Shown in pieces: positions 16,978 to 26,600 of a stretch of DNA of 64,000 nt (its first letter is position 1; each line of letters starts with the position of its first letter). Made by a program: the position numbers and the translations under genes. Source of the stretch: Micromonospora chaiyaphumensis (lineage in GTDB: Bacteria > Actinomycetota > Actinomycetes > Mycobacteriales > Micromonosporaceae); assembly GCF_900091435.1 (NCBI RefSeq), contig NZ_FMCS01000001.1, positions 369,487-433,486 of the forward strand, given 5' to 3'. Under the pieces are notes generated by a model. That model was not told the DNA's origin. It made no database searches and saw only the letters and a program-made list of their open reading frames with translations.

Positions 16978-19722
16978 ATGGACGCCTCCCTGGTCGGCCG
17001 CGACGCGGTGGTCGAGCAGGTGTGGCGCGCCCTGCTCGGCGGGGCGCCGGCCCTGCTCGAAGGCCCCAGCGGCATCGGCAAGACCACCCTCTGGCGAGCC
17101 CTGGTGGCGCGTGCCCGGCAGGCCGGCTGGACCGTGCTGACCAGCGCGCCCACCGAGGCCGAGGCGGCCCTGCCGTACGCGGCGCTGGCCGACGTGCTGC
17201 GGCCGCTGGCCCGCCACGTGCCGGCCCTGCCCCCGCCGCAGCGGAACGCCGCCGACGTGGTGCTGCTGACCGGCGACCACGACGAGGCGGTCGACGAGCG
17301 GGCGGTGGGCGCAGCCACGCGTACCCTGCTCGACGCCGCGACCGGTGGCGACGCGCGGGTCCTGCTCGCCGTGGACGACGCGCCCTGGCTGGATCCGCCG
17401 AGCGAGCGGGCGCTGCGGTTCGCGCTGCGCCGCCTGACCCGGCGGCCCGCCGTCCTGGTCGCCCGCCGCACCGGGGAGGCCGGACCGGCCCCCGTGCCGC
17501 TCGGCCTCGACGAGGACCCGACCGGCCACCACCCGCTCCGCCGGGTGGACCTGCCGCCGCTCGGCGCGGTCGAGCTGCACCGCATCGTCCGGGCGCGGCT
17601 GGGCGGCACGCTCAGCCGTCCCCTGCTCGCCCGGCTGGCCCGGGACGCCGACGGCAACCCGCTGCTCGCCATCGAACTGGCCCGCGCGGTGCTGCGGCTG
17701 CCCCGGCCACCCGGGCCGGACGAGGACCTGCCCGTGCCGTCCTCGCTGCGCCACCTGCTCGCCGACACCCTGCGCGCGCTGCCCGGCCCCGGCCGCCACG
17801 CGGTACGCCTGGCCGCGCTGCTGACCGTGCCCACCGGCAAGGACCTGGCCGCCGCCGGTGTGCCGGTCGAGGCACTCGACGCGGCCGAGGACGCCGGCCT
17901 GGTCGTCGTCACGCCGGACCGCATCGAGTTCGCCCATCCCCGCTACGCCGCCGCGGTGCGCGATAGCATCCCGCCCGGCGTCCGGCGCCGGCTGCACGGC
18001 GTGCTGGCCGACGCGGTGTCCGACCCGGACGAACGGGCCCGGCAGCTCGCCCGGTGCGCCGTCGCGCCGGACGCCGTGGTCGCCGCCGACCTGGCCGCCG
18101 CCGCGGCGCGGCACCGGCAGCGCGGCGCACCCGCCCTCGCCGCCGAGTGGTACGACCGGGCCGCCGAGCTGACCCCGCCGGAGGCGACCGCCGAGCGGGA
18201 CCGCCGCCGCCTCGACGCGGTGCAGTGCCGCCTGGACAGCGGCGACTACGCGGCGGCCGGCCGGGCGGCCGAGGCCGCCGCCGCCGGGCTGACGGGCCCG
18301 GCCCACGCCGAGTCCCTGCTGCTGCGGGCCATGGTCGCCTGGTGCGTCGACGACCTGCCCGGCGCGGTCGCCGTCGCCGAGCGGGCGCTGGCCGCCGCGG
18401 ACCCCGGCGGCCGGCTGGCCGGGCGGATCCACGCCCACCTCACCCTGTTCCACGACGCGCCGGAGCCCGCCCGCCGGCACGCCGAGGCGGCGATCGCCCG
18501 GCTCACCGACCGGGACGAGCACCGCCCGCTGCTCACGGCCGCGCTGCTGCTGCTCTTCTTCCACGAGGTACGCGCCGGCCGGCCGGCCCGCACCGACCTG
18601 CTCGACCGGGCGCTGGCCCTGGAGGCCGGCGAACCGTCCTTCCTGGCCGGCTCGATCCCGGCCATCTGGTGGAAGGCGGTCGACGACCACGACCGGGCGC
18701 GCACCCGGCTGCACCGCATGCTGGACCGGGCCGTGGCCCGCGGTGACGAACCCTGGCAGCACGAGACGCTCACCCACCTCGGCGAGGCGGAGCTGCTGGC
18801 CGGAAGGTTCACCGCCGCCGGCGCGCACATCGCCGCCGCCCGGGACCTGGGCGAGCAGCTCGGCACCGGCCTGGTGGGCGAGACCTGGCTGGCCGGGATG
18901 CTCGACGCGCACCGGGGGCGCCTGGCCGAGGCCGGCGCGGTGGCCGCGGCGGGGCTGCGCCGGGCCGACGAGTTCGACGACGCCTGGTGCCGGCGCATCC
19001 ACCACCAGCTCGCCGGCCTGGTCGCGCTCTCCGCCGGCGAGTGGGGCACGGCCGCGGCCGCGTACGGGGCGCTGGCCGTCGAGCTGGACGTCTCGGGCAT
19101 CGCCGAGCCGCTGGCGCAGCGCTTCGAACCGGACTGGATCGAGGCGTGCGTCGGCGCGGGCGACCTGGCGACGGCGGCGACGGCGTACGACCGGCTCGCC
19201 GAGCGGCACGGGCGGCTGGCCCGCCCGTGGACCGCCCTCGGCCTCGCCCGCAGCCGGGTGCTGCTGGACAGCGCGAGCGGCGCCGACCCGGCGCCGGCGC
19301 TGGCCGCGCTGGTCGCCGCCCGCGCCGCCGTGCCGGCGGACGTGCTGCCGCTGGACCGGGCCCGCTGCCTGCTGGCCGCCGGCCGGGCACACCGGCGCGC
19401 CCGCCGGCGGCGGGAGGCCCGGGAGGCCCTGGAGGCGGCGGTCGCCGAGTTCGACGCGCTGGGGGCCGTCGCCTTCGCCGAACGGGCGCAGGCGGAACTG
19501 GCCCGGGTCGGCCGGCGGGCCCCCACGTCGACCGCGCTGACCGCCACCGAGGAGCGGGTGGCCCGGCTCGCCGCCCGGGGGCAGACGAACCGGGCCATCG
19601 CCGACGCGCTGTTCATCAGCCCGAAGACCGTGGAGGCGAACCTCGCCCGGGTCTACCGGAAGCTGGGCATCTCCACCCGCGCCGAGCTGGGCGCGGCCAT
19701 GGGCCGGCCGGCACCCCGCTGA
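16978..19722 (+). CDS. LuxR-family transcriptional regulator with AAA-type ATPase (LAL type)
   Basis: A 914-residue LAL regulator. An N-terminal STAND/AAA ATPase module has Walker A GPSGIGKTT (29-37) and Walker B VLLAVDDAPWLD (Asp133/134). A long helical TPR-like middle follows (about 380-840). The C-terminal LuxR HTH (about 850-905) has LTATEERVARLAARGQTN and recognition helix SPKTVEANLARVYRKL. In this family ATP and an inducer trigger DNA binding to switch on nearby catabolic or antibiotic genes. Neighbours are a lipoprotein gene and a convergent exporter gene, so the target is unclear. ATG 16978 is chosen over a GTG at 16951. Confidence 0.9.
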   Translation: MDASLVGRDAVVEQVWRALLGGAPALLEGPSGIGKTTLWRALVARARQAGWTVLTSAPTEAEAALPYAALADVLRPLARHVPALPPPQRNAADVVLLTGDHDEAVDERAVGAATRTLLDAATGGDARVLLAVDDAPWLDPPSERALRFALRRLTRRPAVLVARRTGEAGPAPVPLGLDEDPTGHHPLRRVDLPPLGAVELHRIVRARLGGTLSRPLLARLARDADGNPLLAIELARAVLRLPRPPGPDEDLPVPSSLRHLLADTLRALPGPGRHAVRLAALLTVPTGKDLAAAGVPVEALDAAEDAGLVVVTPDRIEFAHPRYAAAVRDSIPPGVRRRLHGVLADAVSDPDERARQLARCAVAPDAVVAADLAAAAARHRQRGAPALAAEWYDRAAELTPPEATAERDRRRLDAVQCRLDSGDYAAAGRAAEAAAAGLTGPAHAESLLLRAMVAWCVDDLPGAVAVAERALAAADPGGRLAGRIHAHLTLFHDAPEPARRHAEAAIARLTDRDEHRPLLTAALLLLFFHEVRAGRPARTDLLDRALALEAGEPSFLAGSIPAIWWKAVDDHDRARTRLHRMLDRAVARGDEPWQHETLTHLGEAELLAGRFTAAGAHIAAARDLGEQLGTGLVGETWLAGMLDAHRGRLAEAGAVAAAGLRRADEFDDAWCRRIHHQLAGLVALSAGEWGTAAAAYGALAVELDVSGIAEPLAQRFEPDWIEACVGAGDLATAATAYDRLAERHGRLARPWTALGLARSRVLLDSASGADPAPALAALVAARAAVPADVLPLDRARCLLAAGRAHRRARRRREAREALEAAVAEFDALGAVAFAERAQAELARVGRRAPTSTALTATEERVARLAARGQTNRAIADALFISPKTVEANLARVYRKLGISTRAELGAAMGRPAPR

Positions 19723-19740
19723 CCCGGGCGCGGCCCGTCG

Positions 19741-21051
19741 TCAGTGCACGGCGACGGCGACCGCGGCCGGCTCGACCGCGGCCAGCCGGGCCGGCCGGAC
19801 CACGGTGAGCAGCACGACCAGGGCCACGGCCATGCCACCGGCCACCACGGCGGCCATGGCCACACTGCCGGTGCCCAGCACACCGACCAGCGGCGCGGCG
19901 AGCGCGCCGACACCGAACTGGACGGCGCCCAGCAGCGCGGCGGCCGTGCCGGCCGCCTCACCGTGCCGGGACAGCGCCAGGGCCGGCGCGTTGGGCATGG
20001 CGAGCCCGGCCGCGGCGAGCACCACCCAGAGGGCGGCCAGCACGGCCGGCAGGCCGCCGACGCCGGTGGCCGCGAAACCCACCAGCACCAGCCCGGCCGC
20101 GGTGCCGACGGTCAGCGCGGTGACCAGGATCCGCTGCGGGGTGTACCGGCGCAGGAGCCGCACGTTGAGCTGCGTGGCGGTGATGAGCCCGACCGCTCCG
20201 GCGCCGAACGCGAGCCCGAACTGCTGCTCGTCCAACCCGTACCGCTCCTGGAAGACGAACGACGACCCGGCCACGTACGCGAAGAGCGCCGCCATGGCGA
20301 GCCCGGTGACCAGCACGAGCCCGACGAACGTCCGGTCCCGCAGCAGCGCCCGGTAGTCCCGGCCGACGGCGGCGACGCCACCGTGGCGGCGGCGCTCCGG
20401 CGGCAGGGTCTCCCGGAGCCCGACCGCCGCGACCACGACCAGCAGCAGCCCGAAGACCGCGAGGGCCACGAACACGCCCCGCCAGTCCGACCAGCGCAGC
20501 AGCCCGCTGCCGAGGGTGGGCGCCAGGATCGGCGCCGCGCCCATCACCAGCATGAGCCGGGAGAACAGCCGGGCGAACGCGGCGCCGCTGAACAGGTCGC
20601 GGACCACGGCCGTCGCGACCACCGAGGTGGCCGCCACGCCGAGCCCCTGGAGGATCCGGAGCACGCCCACCACCTGCACGGTCGGCGCGACCACGCAGAG
20701 CAGCGAGGCCAGGATGTGCAGCGCGATCCCGGCGAGCAGCGGCAGGCGCCGGCCCACCGCGTCGGAGAGCGGGCCGATCAGCAACTGGCCGAGGGCGAGC
20801 CCGGCGAGGGTGCCGGTGAGGGTGAGCTGCACGGCGGCCGAGGTGGTCTCCAGGTCCGCCGTGATGGCCGGCAGCGCGGGCAGGTACATGTCGATGGTCA
20901 GCGGCCCGATGGCGATCAGCGAGCCGAGCACCAGCACGAGGCGCGCCTGCTGCCCGCGGCTCATCAAATCACCCGGTGTCTCGGCGGTCGGGGCGGGAGA
21001 GGACTGCGCAGTGGTCACACCTGGCAGCAAATCATCGAGGCCGGATCTCAT
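19741..21051 (-). CDS. Bcr/CflA-type MFS drug exporter
   Basis: A protein of up to 436 residues with 12 predicted membrane helices. The first helix IAIGPLTIDMYLPALPAI is the Bcr/CflA signature, and the loop 2-3 motif GPLSDAVGRRLPLLAG is the MFS motif A. These proton antiporters expel chloramphenicol, bicyclomycin or sulfonamide-type compounds or peptides. Starts at ATG 21051, GTG 21018 and ATG 20964 all keep the first helix intact and none has a clearly superior ribosome-binding site. The gene converges on the LAL regulator (18 bases apart) and is divergent from the DUF427 gene. Confidence 0.87.
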   Translation of the reverse strand: MRSGLDDLLPGVTTAQSSPAPTAETPGDLMSRGQQARLVLVLGSLIAIGPLTIDMYLPALPAITADLETTSAAVQLTLTGTLAGLALGQLLIGPLSDAVGRRLPLLAGIALHILASLLCVVAPTVQVVGVLRILQGLGVAATSVVATAVVRDLFSGAAFARLFSRLMLVMGAAPILAPTLGSGLLRWSDWRGVFVALAVFGLLLVVVAAVGLRETLPPERRRHGGVAAVGRDYRALLRDRTFVGLVLVTGLAMAALFAYVAGSSFVFQERYGLDEQQFGLAFGAGAVGLITATQLNVRLLRRYTPQRILVTALTVGTAAGLVLVGFAATGVGGLPAVLAALWVVLAAAGLAMPNAPALALSRHGEAAGTAAALLGAVQFGVGALAAPLVGVLGTGSVAMAAVVAGGMAVALVVLLTVVRPARLAAVEPAAVAVAVH

Positions 21052-21131
21052 TCCCGCCGTCGCCGAAGGTGCCCCAGGTCACATCGGCTCGTTGAACCGT
21101 CCGCCGCATGTCGCAGCGGGAGGAGAGACAC

Positions 21132-21896
21132 GTGCCCGAGTACCCCCAGCCGGCCGCCGAGGTCGGCCGGATCGAGCCGGCGCCCCGCCGGATCCGCGCC
21201 TTCCTGGCCGGCGAGCTGGTCCTGGACACCGGCCGGGCGCGGTACGTGTGGGAGTGGCCGCCCTACCCGCAGTACTACGTCCCCGCCGCCGACGTCCGCC
21301 GGAACCTGCTGGTCGACGAGGAACGCACCGAGGAGACGCCGCTCGGCACGGCACGGCTGCACGGGCTGCGGATCGGCGAGTTCGCGCGCGCCTCCTGCGC
21401 CCGGTGGTACGGCGCCGACGCGCCGCCCGGGCTGGCCGACACCATCCGGTTCGACTGGTCCGCCCTGGACGCGTGGTTCGAGGAGGACGAGGAGGTCTTC
21501 GTCCACCCCCGCAACCCGTACTCCCGGGTCGACGCGCTGCGCTCCACCCGCCGGGTCCGGGTCGAGCTGGACGGGACGGTGCTGGCCGAGTCGACCGCGC
21601 CGGTGCTGGTCTTCGAGACCGGCCTGCCGACCCGCTACTACCTGAGCCGCACCGCCGTGGACTTCCGGCACCTGGTGCCGTCACGGACCCGGACCGCCTG
21701 CCCGTACAAGGGACGCACCAGCGGCTACTGGTCGGTGCGCGCCGGCGACCGGGTCCACCCGGATCTGGCCTGGTCGTACGACTACCCCACCGCCGCGCTA
21801 CGGCCGATCGCCGGGCTGGTGGCCTTCTACAACGAGAAGGTCGACCTCATCGTGGACGGGAAACGCCTCGCCCGGCCCCGGACGCACTTCTCCTGA
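21132..21896 (+). CDS. DUF427 protein (tandem repeat of the domain)
   Basis: A 254-residue soluble protein with two DUF427-like halves. Half one contains RIRAFLAGELVLDTGRARYV and YYVPAADVRRNLL. Half two contains RVRVELDGTVLAESTAPVLV, RYYLSRTAVDF, and the strongly typical CPYKGRTSGYWSVRAG near residue 195. The family has a small beta-barrel fold and no established function. GTG 21132 is set by GGGAGGAGAG five bases upstream. It stands next to, but not in, the sugar ABC operon on the other strand. Confidence 0.85.
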   Translation: MPEYPQPAAEVGRIEPAPRRIRAFLAGELVLDTGRARYVWEWPPYPQYYVPAADVRRNLLVDEERTEETPLGTARLHGLRIGEFARASCARWYGADAPPGLADTIRFDWSALDAWFEEDEEVFVHPRNPYSRVDALRSTRRVRVELDGTVLAESTAPVLVFETGLPTRYYLSRTAVDFRHLVPSRTRTACPYKGRTSGYWSVRAGDRVHPDLAWSYDYPTAALRPIAGLVAFYNEKVDLIVDGKRLARPRTHFS

Positions 21897-21916
21897 CCCG
21901 GCGGTCGAGGCCCGGG

Positions 21917-22840
21917 TCACCCCTTGCGGCCGGTGGTGGCGATGCCCTCCACGAAGTGCCGCTGGGCCAGGAAGAACAGGATGATCATGGGCACGGTGGC
22001 GATCACGCTGCCGGCCAGGACGATCTCCCATTGCTGCTCGCCGCCGTACCCGAACCGGTCGAGGATCACCTTGAGCCCGCGGGGCAGGGTGTAGAGCTGC
22101 TCGTTGCGCAGGTAGATGAGCGGCTTGATGAGGTCGGTCCAGCTCGCCTTGAACTCGAAGACGAACGCCACGAGCAGCGCCGGGCGGATCAGCGGGAAGG
22201 CCAGCTTCCAGAACAGCTGCGGATAGCTCGCCCCGTCGACCCGGGCCGCCTCGAAGTACTCGCGGGGCAGGGAGAGGAAGAACTGCCGCAGCAGGAAGAT
22301 GTAGAACGCCGACCCGAAGAGGTTGCCGGCCCAGAGCGGCACCTGGGTGTCGACCAGGCCGAGCCGGTTCCAGATCAGGTAGGTCGGGATCATGGTGACC
22401 GCGAACGGCAGCATCATCGTGGCGAGCACGAGACCGAAGAGCAGGTTCCGGCCGGGGAACCGGAAGTACGCGAACCCGAACGCCACCCAGGCGCTGGACA
22501 GGGTCGCCGCGGCGGCTGCCGCCACCCCCACCACCACGCTGTTGAACAGCCAGGTGAGCAGCGGCATGGCCTGCCAGGCCTCGGCGTAGTTGTCCGGCGC
22601 GAACGGGGTGGGCAGGAAGCCGGGGGCGAAGACGTACTCGCGGGGCCGCAGCGAGGCGCTGACCAGCCAGACGAACGGCAGCATGAAGATCACCGCCGCG
22701 GCCACCAGGGCGACGACGAACAGGATCCGCTGCCAGCGCGGCCGCCGGCCGTCCTCCCGGGCCTCCGGCCGGGGCGCCGCCACCGGCGCCACCGCGGTGC
22801 TCGCGATGCCGCTGCCCACCGGCTGACTCGTCGTGGTCAC
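21917..22840 (-). CDS. Carbohydrate ABC transporter permease, MalG-like
   Basis: A 307-residue inner-membrane permease with six predicted helices. The EAA loop, EYFEAARVDGASYPQLFWKL, contacts the ATPase. The start GTG 22840 overlaps the upstream permease stop by four bases. This is the last gene of a three-gene import operon (binding protein, MalF-type, MalG-type). No ATP-binding subunit is encoded here, so it presumably uses a shared MsiK-type ATPase from elsewhere, as is known in streptomycetes. Confidence 0.9.
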   Translation of the reverse strand: MTTTSQPVGSGIASTAVAPVAAPRPEAREDGRRPRWQRILFVVALVAAAVIFMLPFVWLVSASLRPREYVFAPGFLPTPFAPDNYAEAWQAMPLLTWLFNSVVVGVAAAAAATLSSAWVAFGFAYFRFPGRNLLFGLVLATMMLPFAVTMIPTYLIWNRLGLVDTQVPLWAGNLFGSAFYIFLLRQFFLSLPREYFEAARVDGASYPQLFWKLAFPLIRPALLVAFVFEFKASWTDLIKPLIYLRNEQLYTLPRGLKVILDRFGYGGEQQWEIVLAGSVIATVPMIILFFLAQRHFVEGIATTGRKG

Positions 22841-23787
22841 CGGTCCTCCCCCTCGTAGTAGACGAACCGGTTGCTCAGCTTCACCTGCACGGCCGTGATG
22901 ATCAGGATGATCAGGAAGAGCAGCCAGGCCATCGCCGAGGCGAAGCCCATGTGCAGGAACTGGAACGCCTCCTGGAACAGGTGGATCACGTAGAACGACG
23001 CCGCGTCGCTGTTGAACGAGCCCTGCGTCTGCCGGTTCCCGAAGTACATGGTGTAGACCTCGGTGAACATCTGCAGCGACGCGATCGTGTTGACGATCAA
23101 CGTGAAGAACAGCGAGCCGGAGATCATCGGCAGGGTCACGTGGCGGAACCGCGCCCACGCGCCGGCCCCGTCGAGGTCGGCGGCCTCGTACAGGTCGCGG
23201 GGCACGTTCTGCAACGCGGCCAGGTAGATGATGACCGTCGAGCCGAGGCTCCACAGGCTCATGAGCACGATGCCGGGCATGACCCAGCCCGGGTCGGTGG
23301 TCCAGCTCGGACCGTCGATCCCGAGCAGCGCCAGGCCACGGTTGATCAGGCCGTCCTGGGTGTTGAGCAGCAGCAGGAACAGGATGCCGACGGCCACCGC
23401 CGGAGTCATCACCGGCAGGTAGAACACGGTACGGAAGAAGCCCTGCCAGCGGCCCACCCGCTTGAGCAGCAGGGCCAGCCCGAGCGAGATCAGCATCACC
23501 AGCGGCACGTGCAGCGCCGTGTAGTAGACGGTGTTGCCGAGGCTGCGCGCCACCTGCGGGTCCGCCACGAGCTGCCGGTAGTTGTCCAGCCCGGTCCAGC
23601 GCGGCGCGTTGATGACGTCGTACTCGGTGAAGCTGAGCCACAGGCTGGCGACCATCGGGCCGGCCGTGAACACGAGGAACCCGACGATCCAGGGCGCCAG
23701 GAAGACGTACGCCCAGCGGGCCTCCCGCCGGGCCAGCGGCGTGCGGCGCCGCCGGCCCGGTACGGGAGGGGTGACGGTGGTGGCCAT
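22837..23787 (-). CDS. Carbohydrate ABC transporter permease, MalF-like
   Basis: A 316-residue permease with six predicted helices. The N-terminal helix is WAYVFLAPWIVGFLVFTAGP, and the EAA loop is DLYEAADLDGAGAWARFRHV. The segment QMFTEVYTMYFGNRQTQGSF faces outside. ATG 23787 begins 8 bases after the binding-protein stop on this strand. It forms the heterodimeric channel with the MalG-like subunit. The substrate is an oligosaccharide or sugar derivative that cannot be named from sequence. Confidence 0.9.
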   Translation of the reverse strand: MATTVTPPVPGRRRRTPLARREARWAYVFLAPWIVGFLVFTAGPMVASLWLSFTEYDVINAPRWTGLDNYRQLVADPQVARSLGNTVYYTALHVPLVMLISLGLALLLKRVGRWQGFFRTVFYLPVMTPAVAVGILFLLLLNTQDGLINRGLALLGIDGPSWTTDPGWVMPGIVLMSLWSLGSTVIIYLAALQNVPRDLYEAADLDGAGAWARFRHVTLPMISGSLFFTLIVNTIASLQMFTEVYTMYFGNRQTQGSFNSDAASFYVIHLFQEAFQFLHMGFASAMAWLLFLIILIITAVQVKLSNRFVYYEGEDR

Positions 23788-23795
23788 GGCCGGGC

Positions 23796-25148
23796 TCAGC
23801 CCGCGGCCTTGTCCAGCGCGGCGGTCGCCTCCTGCTGGGCCCGGGCCAGCGCCTCGGCCGGCTGCGCCTGCCCGGAGAGCACCCGGTTCACGGCGTCGGT
23901 CCACGCCTTGTCGAACTCGGCGCCGGCCGGCGAGGCGGGCATCGCGAACGCGGCGTCCTGGGCCTCGCGGATGGTCGCCACCGCGTCGTCGAAGCGCTTG
24001 TTGCCGGTCGGCTGGTACAGCTCGTCGAAGATCTTCTTGTCGGCGGCCGTGTTGCCGGTCCAGACGCCGGTGAACGGCAGGTTGGCCGCCTTGCGGGCCT
24101 CGGCCCGGGCCTTCGCGGCGGCGAACCAGGTGTCGGTGGCGGTCATCTGCTTGACGAAGGCGCAGGCCGCGTCCGGGTTCTTCGCGCCCTTGGTGACCAC
24201 CCAGGCCTGGCCGGAGGACATGGTCAGCGGCTTGCCCTGCCGGTCCACGAAGGGCTTCACGACCAGTTCGGCCTTGGGGCTGTTCTTGGCGGCCTGGTTG
24301 AGGAACCACTCCTCCATGGGCCACGCGGCGATCTGGTTCTTGGCGAGGGGGTTCTGGGCGCCGAAGAAGTCGAAGGTGTCCCGGAACGACTTGAACCTGC
24401 CCCAGCCGCCCTGGTCCTGGATGAGCTTCACGCCGGTGGTCAGCGCCTCGACCACCTTCGGGTCGGTCAGGTTGGCCTTGGCGCCGTCCGCCGAGATCAT
24501 CTCGGCGCCGTTGGCCTTGGCCCACATGGGCAGGAACTCGGGGATCTTCGGGTCGATGCCGATCCGGCTGAGCCGGCCACCGGAGACCTTGGCCAGCTTC
24601 GTGTTGACCGCCGGCAGGCTCGCCCAGTCGGCGAGGTTGACGTCGTCGGCCGTCAGGCCGGCCTGCTTCAGCAGCGCCTCGTTGAGATAGAGCACCCGCA
24701 CCTGGGAGAACTCGGGGATGCCGTAGACCGTGCCGTCGAGGGTGACCTGGTCCTTGGCGGCCTGCCGGTACTGCCCCAGGTCGATCTGCTGCTTCTCGAC
24801 GCAGTCGGTGAGCGGCTGGATCGAGCCACGCTTGGCGTACGTGCCGATGAGCTTGCGGTCCATGTAGACGAGGTCCGGCGGGTTGCCCGAGGCGACCGCC
24901 GACAGGAACTGCTGCTCGTCGAAGGCGCCCTCGGTGATGTTCAGCCGGACGTCCGGGTGGTCCTTCTTGAAGGCGTCCACGCGCGTCTTGGCGATCTCGT
25001 CGGAGAGGCCGAAGCCCATGGTGCTCAAGGCGCCGCTGCCCTTGCTGTCGCCACCGCCGGAGTCACCCCCGCCGCCAACTCCGCCGCAGCCGCTGAGCGC
25101 CAGGGTCAGCACCCCGGCCAACGCGGTCGCCCGCAGTCTCCGTGACAT
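23796..25148 (-). CDS. Extracellular sugar-binding lipoprotein of the ABC importer
   Basis: A 450-residue family 1 solute-binding lipoprotein. The lipobox is LTLALSGCGG (Cys about 21), followed by a Gly/Ser spacer. Landmarks are GNPPDLVYMDRKLIGTYAKRG, the hinge region YGIPEFSQVRVLYLNEALL, WPMEEWFLNQA and GQAWVVTKGAKNPDAACAFV. ATG 25148 has GGGAGGTGG upstream, and an in-frame ATG at 25220 would spoil the signal peptide. It heads the three-gene operon. No regulator gene is adjacent. A candidate operator lies in the 105 bases upstream. Confidence 0.9.
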   Translation of the reverse strand: MSRRLRATALAGVLTLALSGCGGVGGGGDSGGGDSKGSGALSTMGFGLSDEIAKTRVDAFKKDHPDVRLNITEGAFDEQQFLSAVASGNPPDLVYMDRKLIGTYAKRGSIQPLTDCVEKQQIDLGQYRQAAKDQVTLDGTVYGIPEFSQVRVLYLNEALLKQAGLTADDVNLADWASLPAVNTKLAKVSGGRLSRIGIDPKIPEFLPMWAKANGAEMISADGAKANLTDPKVVEALTTGVKLIQDQGGWGRFKSFRDTFDFFGAQNPLAKNQIAAWPMEEWFLNQAAKNSPKAELVVKPFVDRQGKPLTMSSGQAWVVTKGAKNPDAACAFVKQMTATDTWFAAAKARAEARKAANLPFTGVWTGNTAADKKIFDELYQPTGNKRFDDAVATIREAQDAAFAMPASPAGAEFDKAWTDAVNRVLSGQAQPAEALARAQQEATAALDKAAG

Positions 25149-25239
25149 GGCCACCTCCCGTAGTCGCACGGGCCACCCTGCCCGCGCGACCTGCACTTCT
25201 CCGGTTCCCGGAAATTTCAAACCCGGTTCGGAGAAGTCG

Positions 25240-25257
25240 TTGATCGATCGATATCAA
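25240..25257. promoter_or_regulatory. Partial palindrome upstream of the sugar importer
   Basis: TTGATCGATCGATATCAA has TTGAT/ATCAA arms around an 8-base centre and overlaps the stop of the LtrA gene, about 90 bases upstream of the binding-protein start. A second palindrome, GAAATTTC, is at 25211-25218. Both stand out in an otherwise GC-rich region and could be binding sites, but this is pattern only. Confidence 0.3.
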
Positions 25258-26501
25258 CCGCCCTCCGGAGGGGGCGGACCGGCGTTCGTCCCGCGCCGCC
25301 CCGACCGCCGCTCGACGGCGACCGCGGCGAGCAGGAGCAGGCCGAGCACGCCGAGCGCCCCGGCGGGCGGCAGCACCACCCCGGACGGCAGCAGGAGCAG
25401 GACCAGCACGACGACGGCCCGCTGCGCCGGCGGGACCGGCTGCCCGGTGAGCCGGAGGAAGAGCAGCCGGCCGCCCAGGAAGAGCGCGGCGCCCCCGTAC
25501 AGGGCCACCGAGGCGGACCAGCTCATCGTCGCGCCCTCGGCGTGCGCGCCGCCGCCGTGACCGCCGGCGACGAGGGCCAGCACCTGTTCGACGCCGAGCG
25601 ACAGGTAGATGACGCCGGTGATCAGCAGCAGGTGGGTCTGGCTGTAGGCGTCCGAGGCGATCCGGTCCCGCCGCTCCCCCGTCGCCGTGGCGAGCACCCG
25701 GGCGGCGGCCGGTCCGGCCCGGTCGAAGTAGAGCCACCACAGGCAGGAGGTGACCGCGAAGCCGACCAGCGCCACGCCGAGGACCGGCAGCCGGGTCACC
25801 GCCGACCCGGCGCCCACCCCGGCGGCGACCAGCGACTCGCCGAGCGCGATGATCAGCACGAGGCCGTGCCGCTCGGTGAAGTGGCTGGCGCTGCGCAGCG
25901 GCCAGGTGCCGCGCCGCGCGTAGGACAGGCGCTGCCCGCCGATCTCGACGACGAACGCCGCCACCCACAGCACGGCGTGCGCGGTCCCGCTGAGCAACGC
26001 GCCGAGCAGCAGCGGCACCCAGCCGACGGCGCTGACCGCCGCGAAGAACCGGATCCGCGCCCGCAGCCCGGGCACCCCGGCCGCCGCCCAGTGATAGAGC
26101 CCCAGGTGGACGACGCGGAGCAGCACGTAGGCGAGCGCGACGAGCAGCGGCCCGTCCAGGCCCGGCCCGGACGTCCAGGCCTCGGGCATGGCCAGCGCGG
26201 CCACGAACAGCGCCGCCATCGCGACCAGGAACCCGCCGCGGACCACCCCGACCTCGGCCCGCGTGTGGTTGCCCAACCAGGTGTACGAGGACCAGGCGAT
26301 CCAGAGCAGCACGAGCAGGATCAGCCCCTGCCCCATGGTGGCCGGGGTGGCCCGCTGCCCGATCAGCGACATGATGCGGGTGAGCGCGAAGACGAAGACC
26401 AGGTCGAAGAAGATCTCGAACGGCGTGACCCGGCGCCCGGCCGGCGCGGGGGCGGGCGGGCGCGGCCACGACGGACGCCACCGTGCCCCGTCCCGCCCCA
26501 C
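25254..26501 (-). CDS. Low temperature requirement protein A (LtrA) family membrane protein
   Basis: A 415-residue protein with about ten predicted helices. The family signature TPFEIFFDLVFVFALTRI begins near residue 26, and HFTERHGLVLIIALGESLVAAG near 205 is also diagnostic. LtrA was linked to growth at low temperature in Listeria, but the biochemical role is unknown. GTG 26501 is the furthest reasonable start, and GTG at 26429 would begin right at the signature. A His/Gly-rich loop (GGHGGGAHAEG) sits near residue 320. Confidence 0.87.
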   Translation of the reverse strand: MGRDGARWRPSWPRPPAPAPAGRRVTPFEIFFDLVFVFALTRIMSLIGQRATPATMGQGLILLVLLWIAWSSYTWLGNHTRAEVGVVRGGFLVAMAALFVAALAMPEAWTSGPGLDGPLLVALAYVLLRVVHLGLYHWAAAGVPGLRARIRFFAAVSAVGWVPLLLGALLSGTAHAVLWVAAFVVEIGGQRLSYARRGTWPLRSASHFTERHGLVLIIALGESLVAAGVGAGSAVTRLPVLGVALVGFAVTSCLWWLYFDRAGPAAARVLATATGERRDRIASDAYSQTHLLLITGVIYLSLGVEQVLALVAGGHGGGAHAEGATMSWSASVALYGGAALFLGGRLLFLRLTGQPVPPAQRAVVVLVLLLLPSGVVLPPAGALGVLGLLLLAAVAVERRSGRRGTNAGPPPPEGG

Positions 26502-26600
26502 GTCGTCGCCCCTCTGCCGCCCCCGACCGGTCGCCTCCGCCGACGGTAGGCGGCGCGGCGGGAGCGGTGCGCGGATTCGGGTGATTGGCCGGGTGCGCGG

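Noticed and set aside
15217..19392. A long minus-strand open frame of ~1390 codons
   Set aside because: It lies opposite three lipoprotein genes and the LAL regulator and has no recognisable domain; a GC-driven shadow.
26502..26600. Hairpin candidate in the gap between the sirtuin and LtrA genes
   Set aside because: Only short interrupted arms can be paired; not strong enough for a terminator call.
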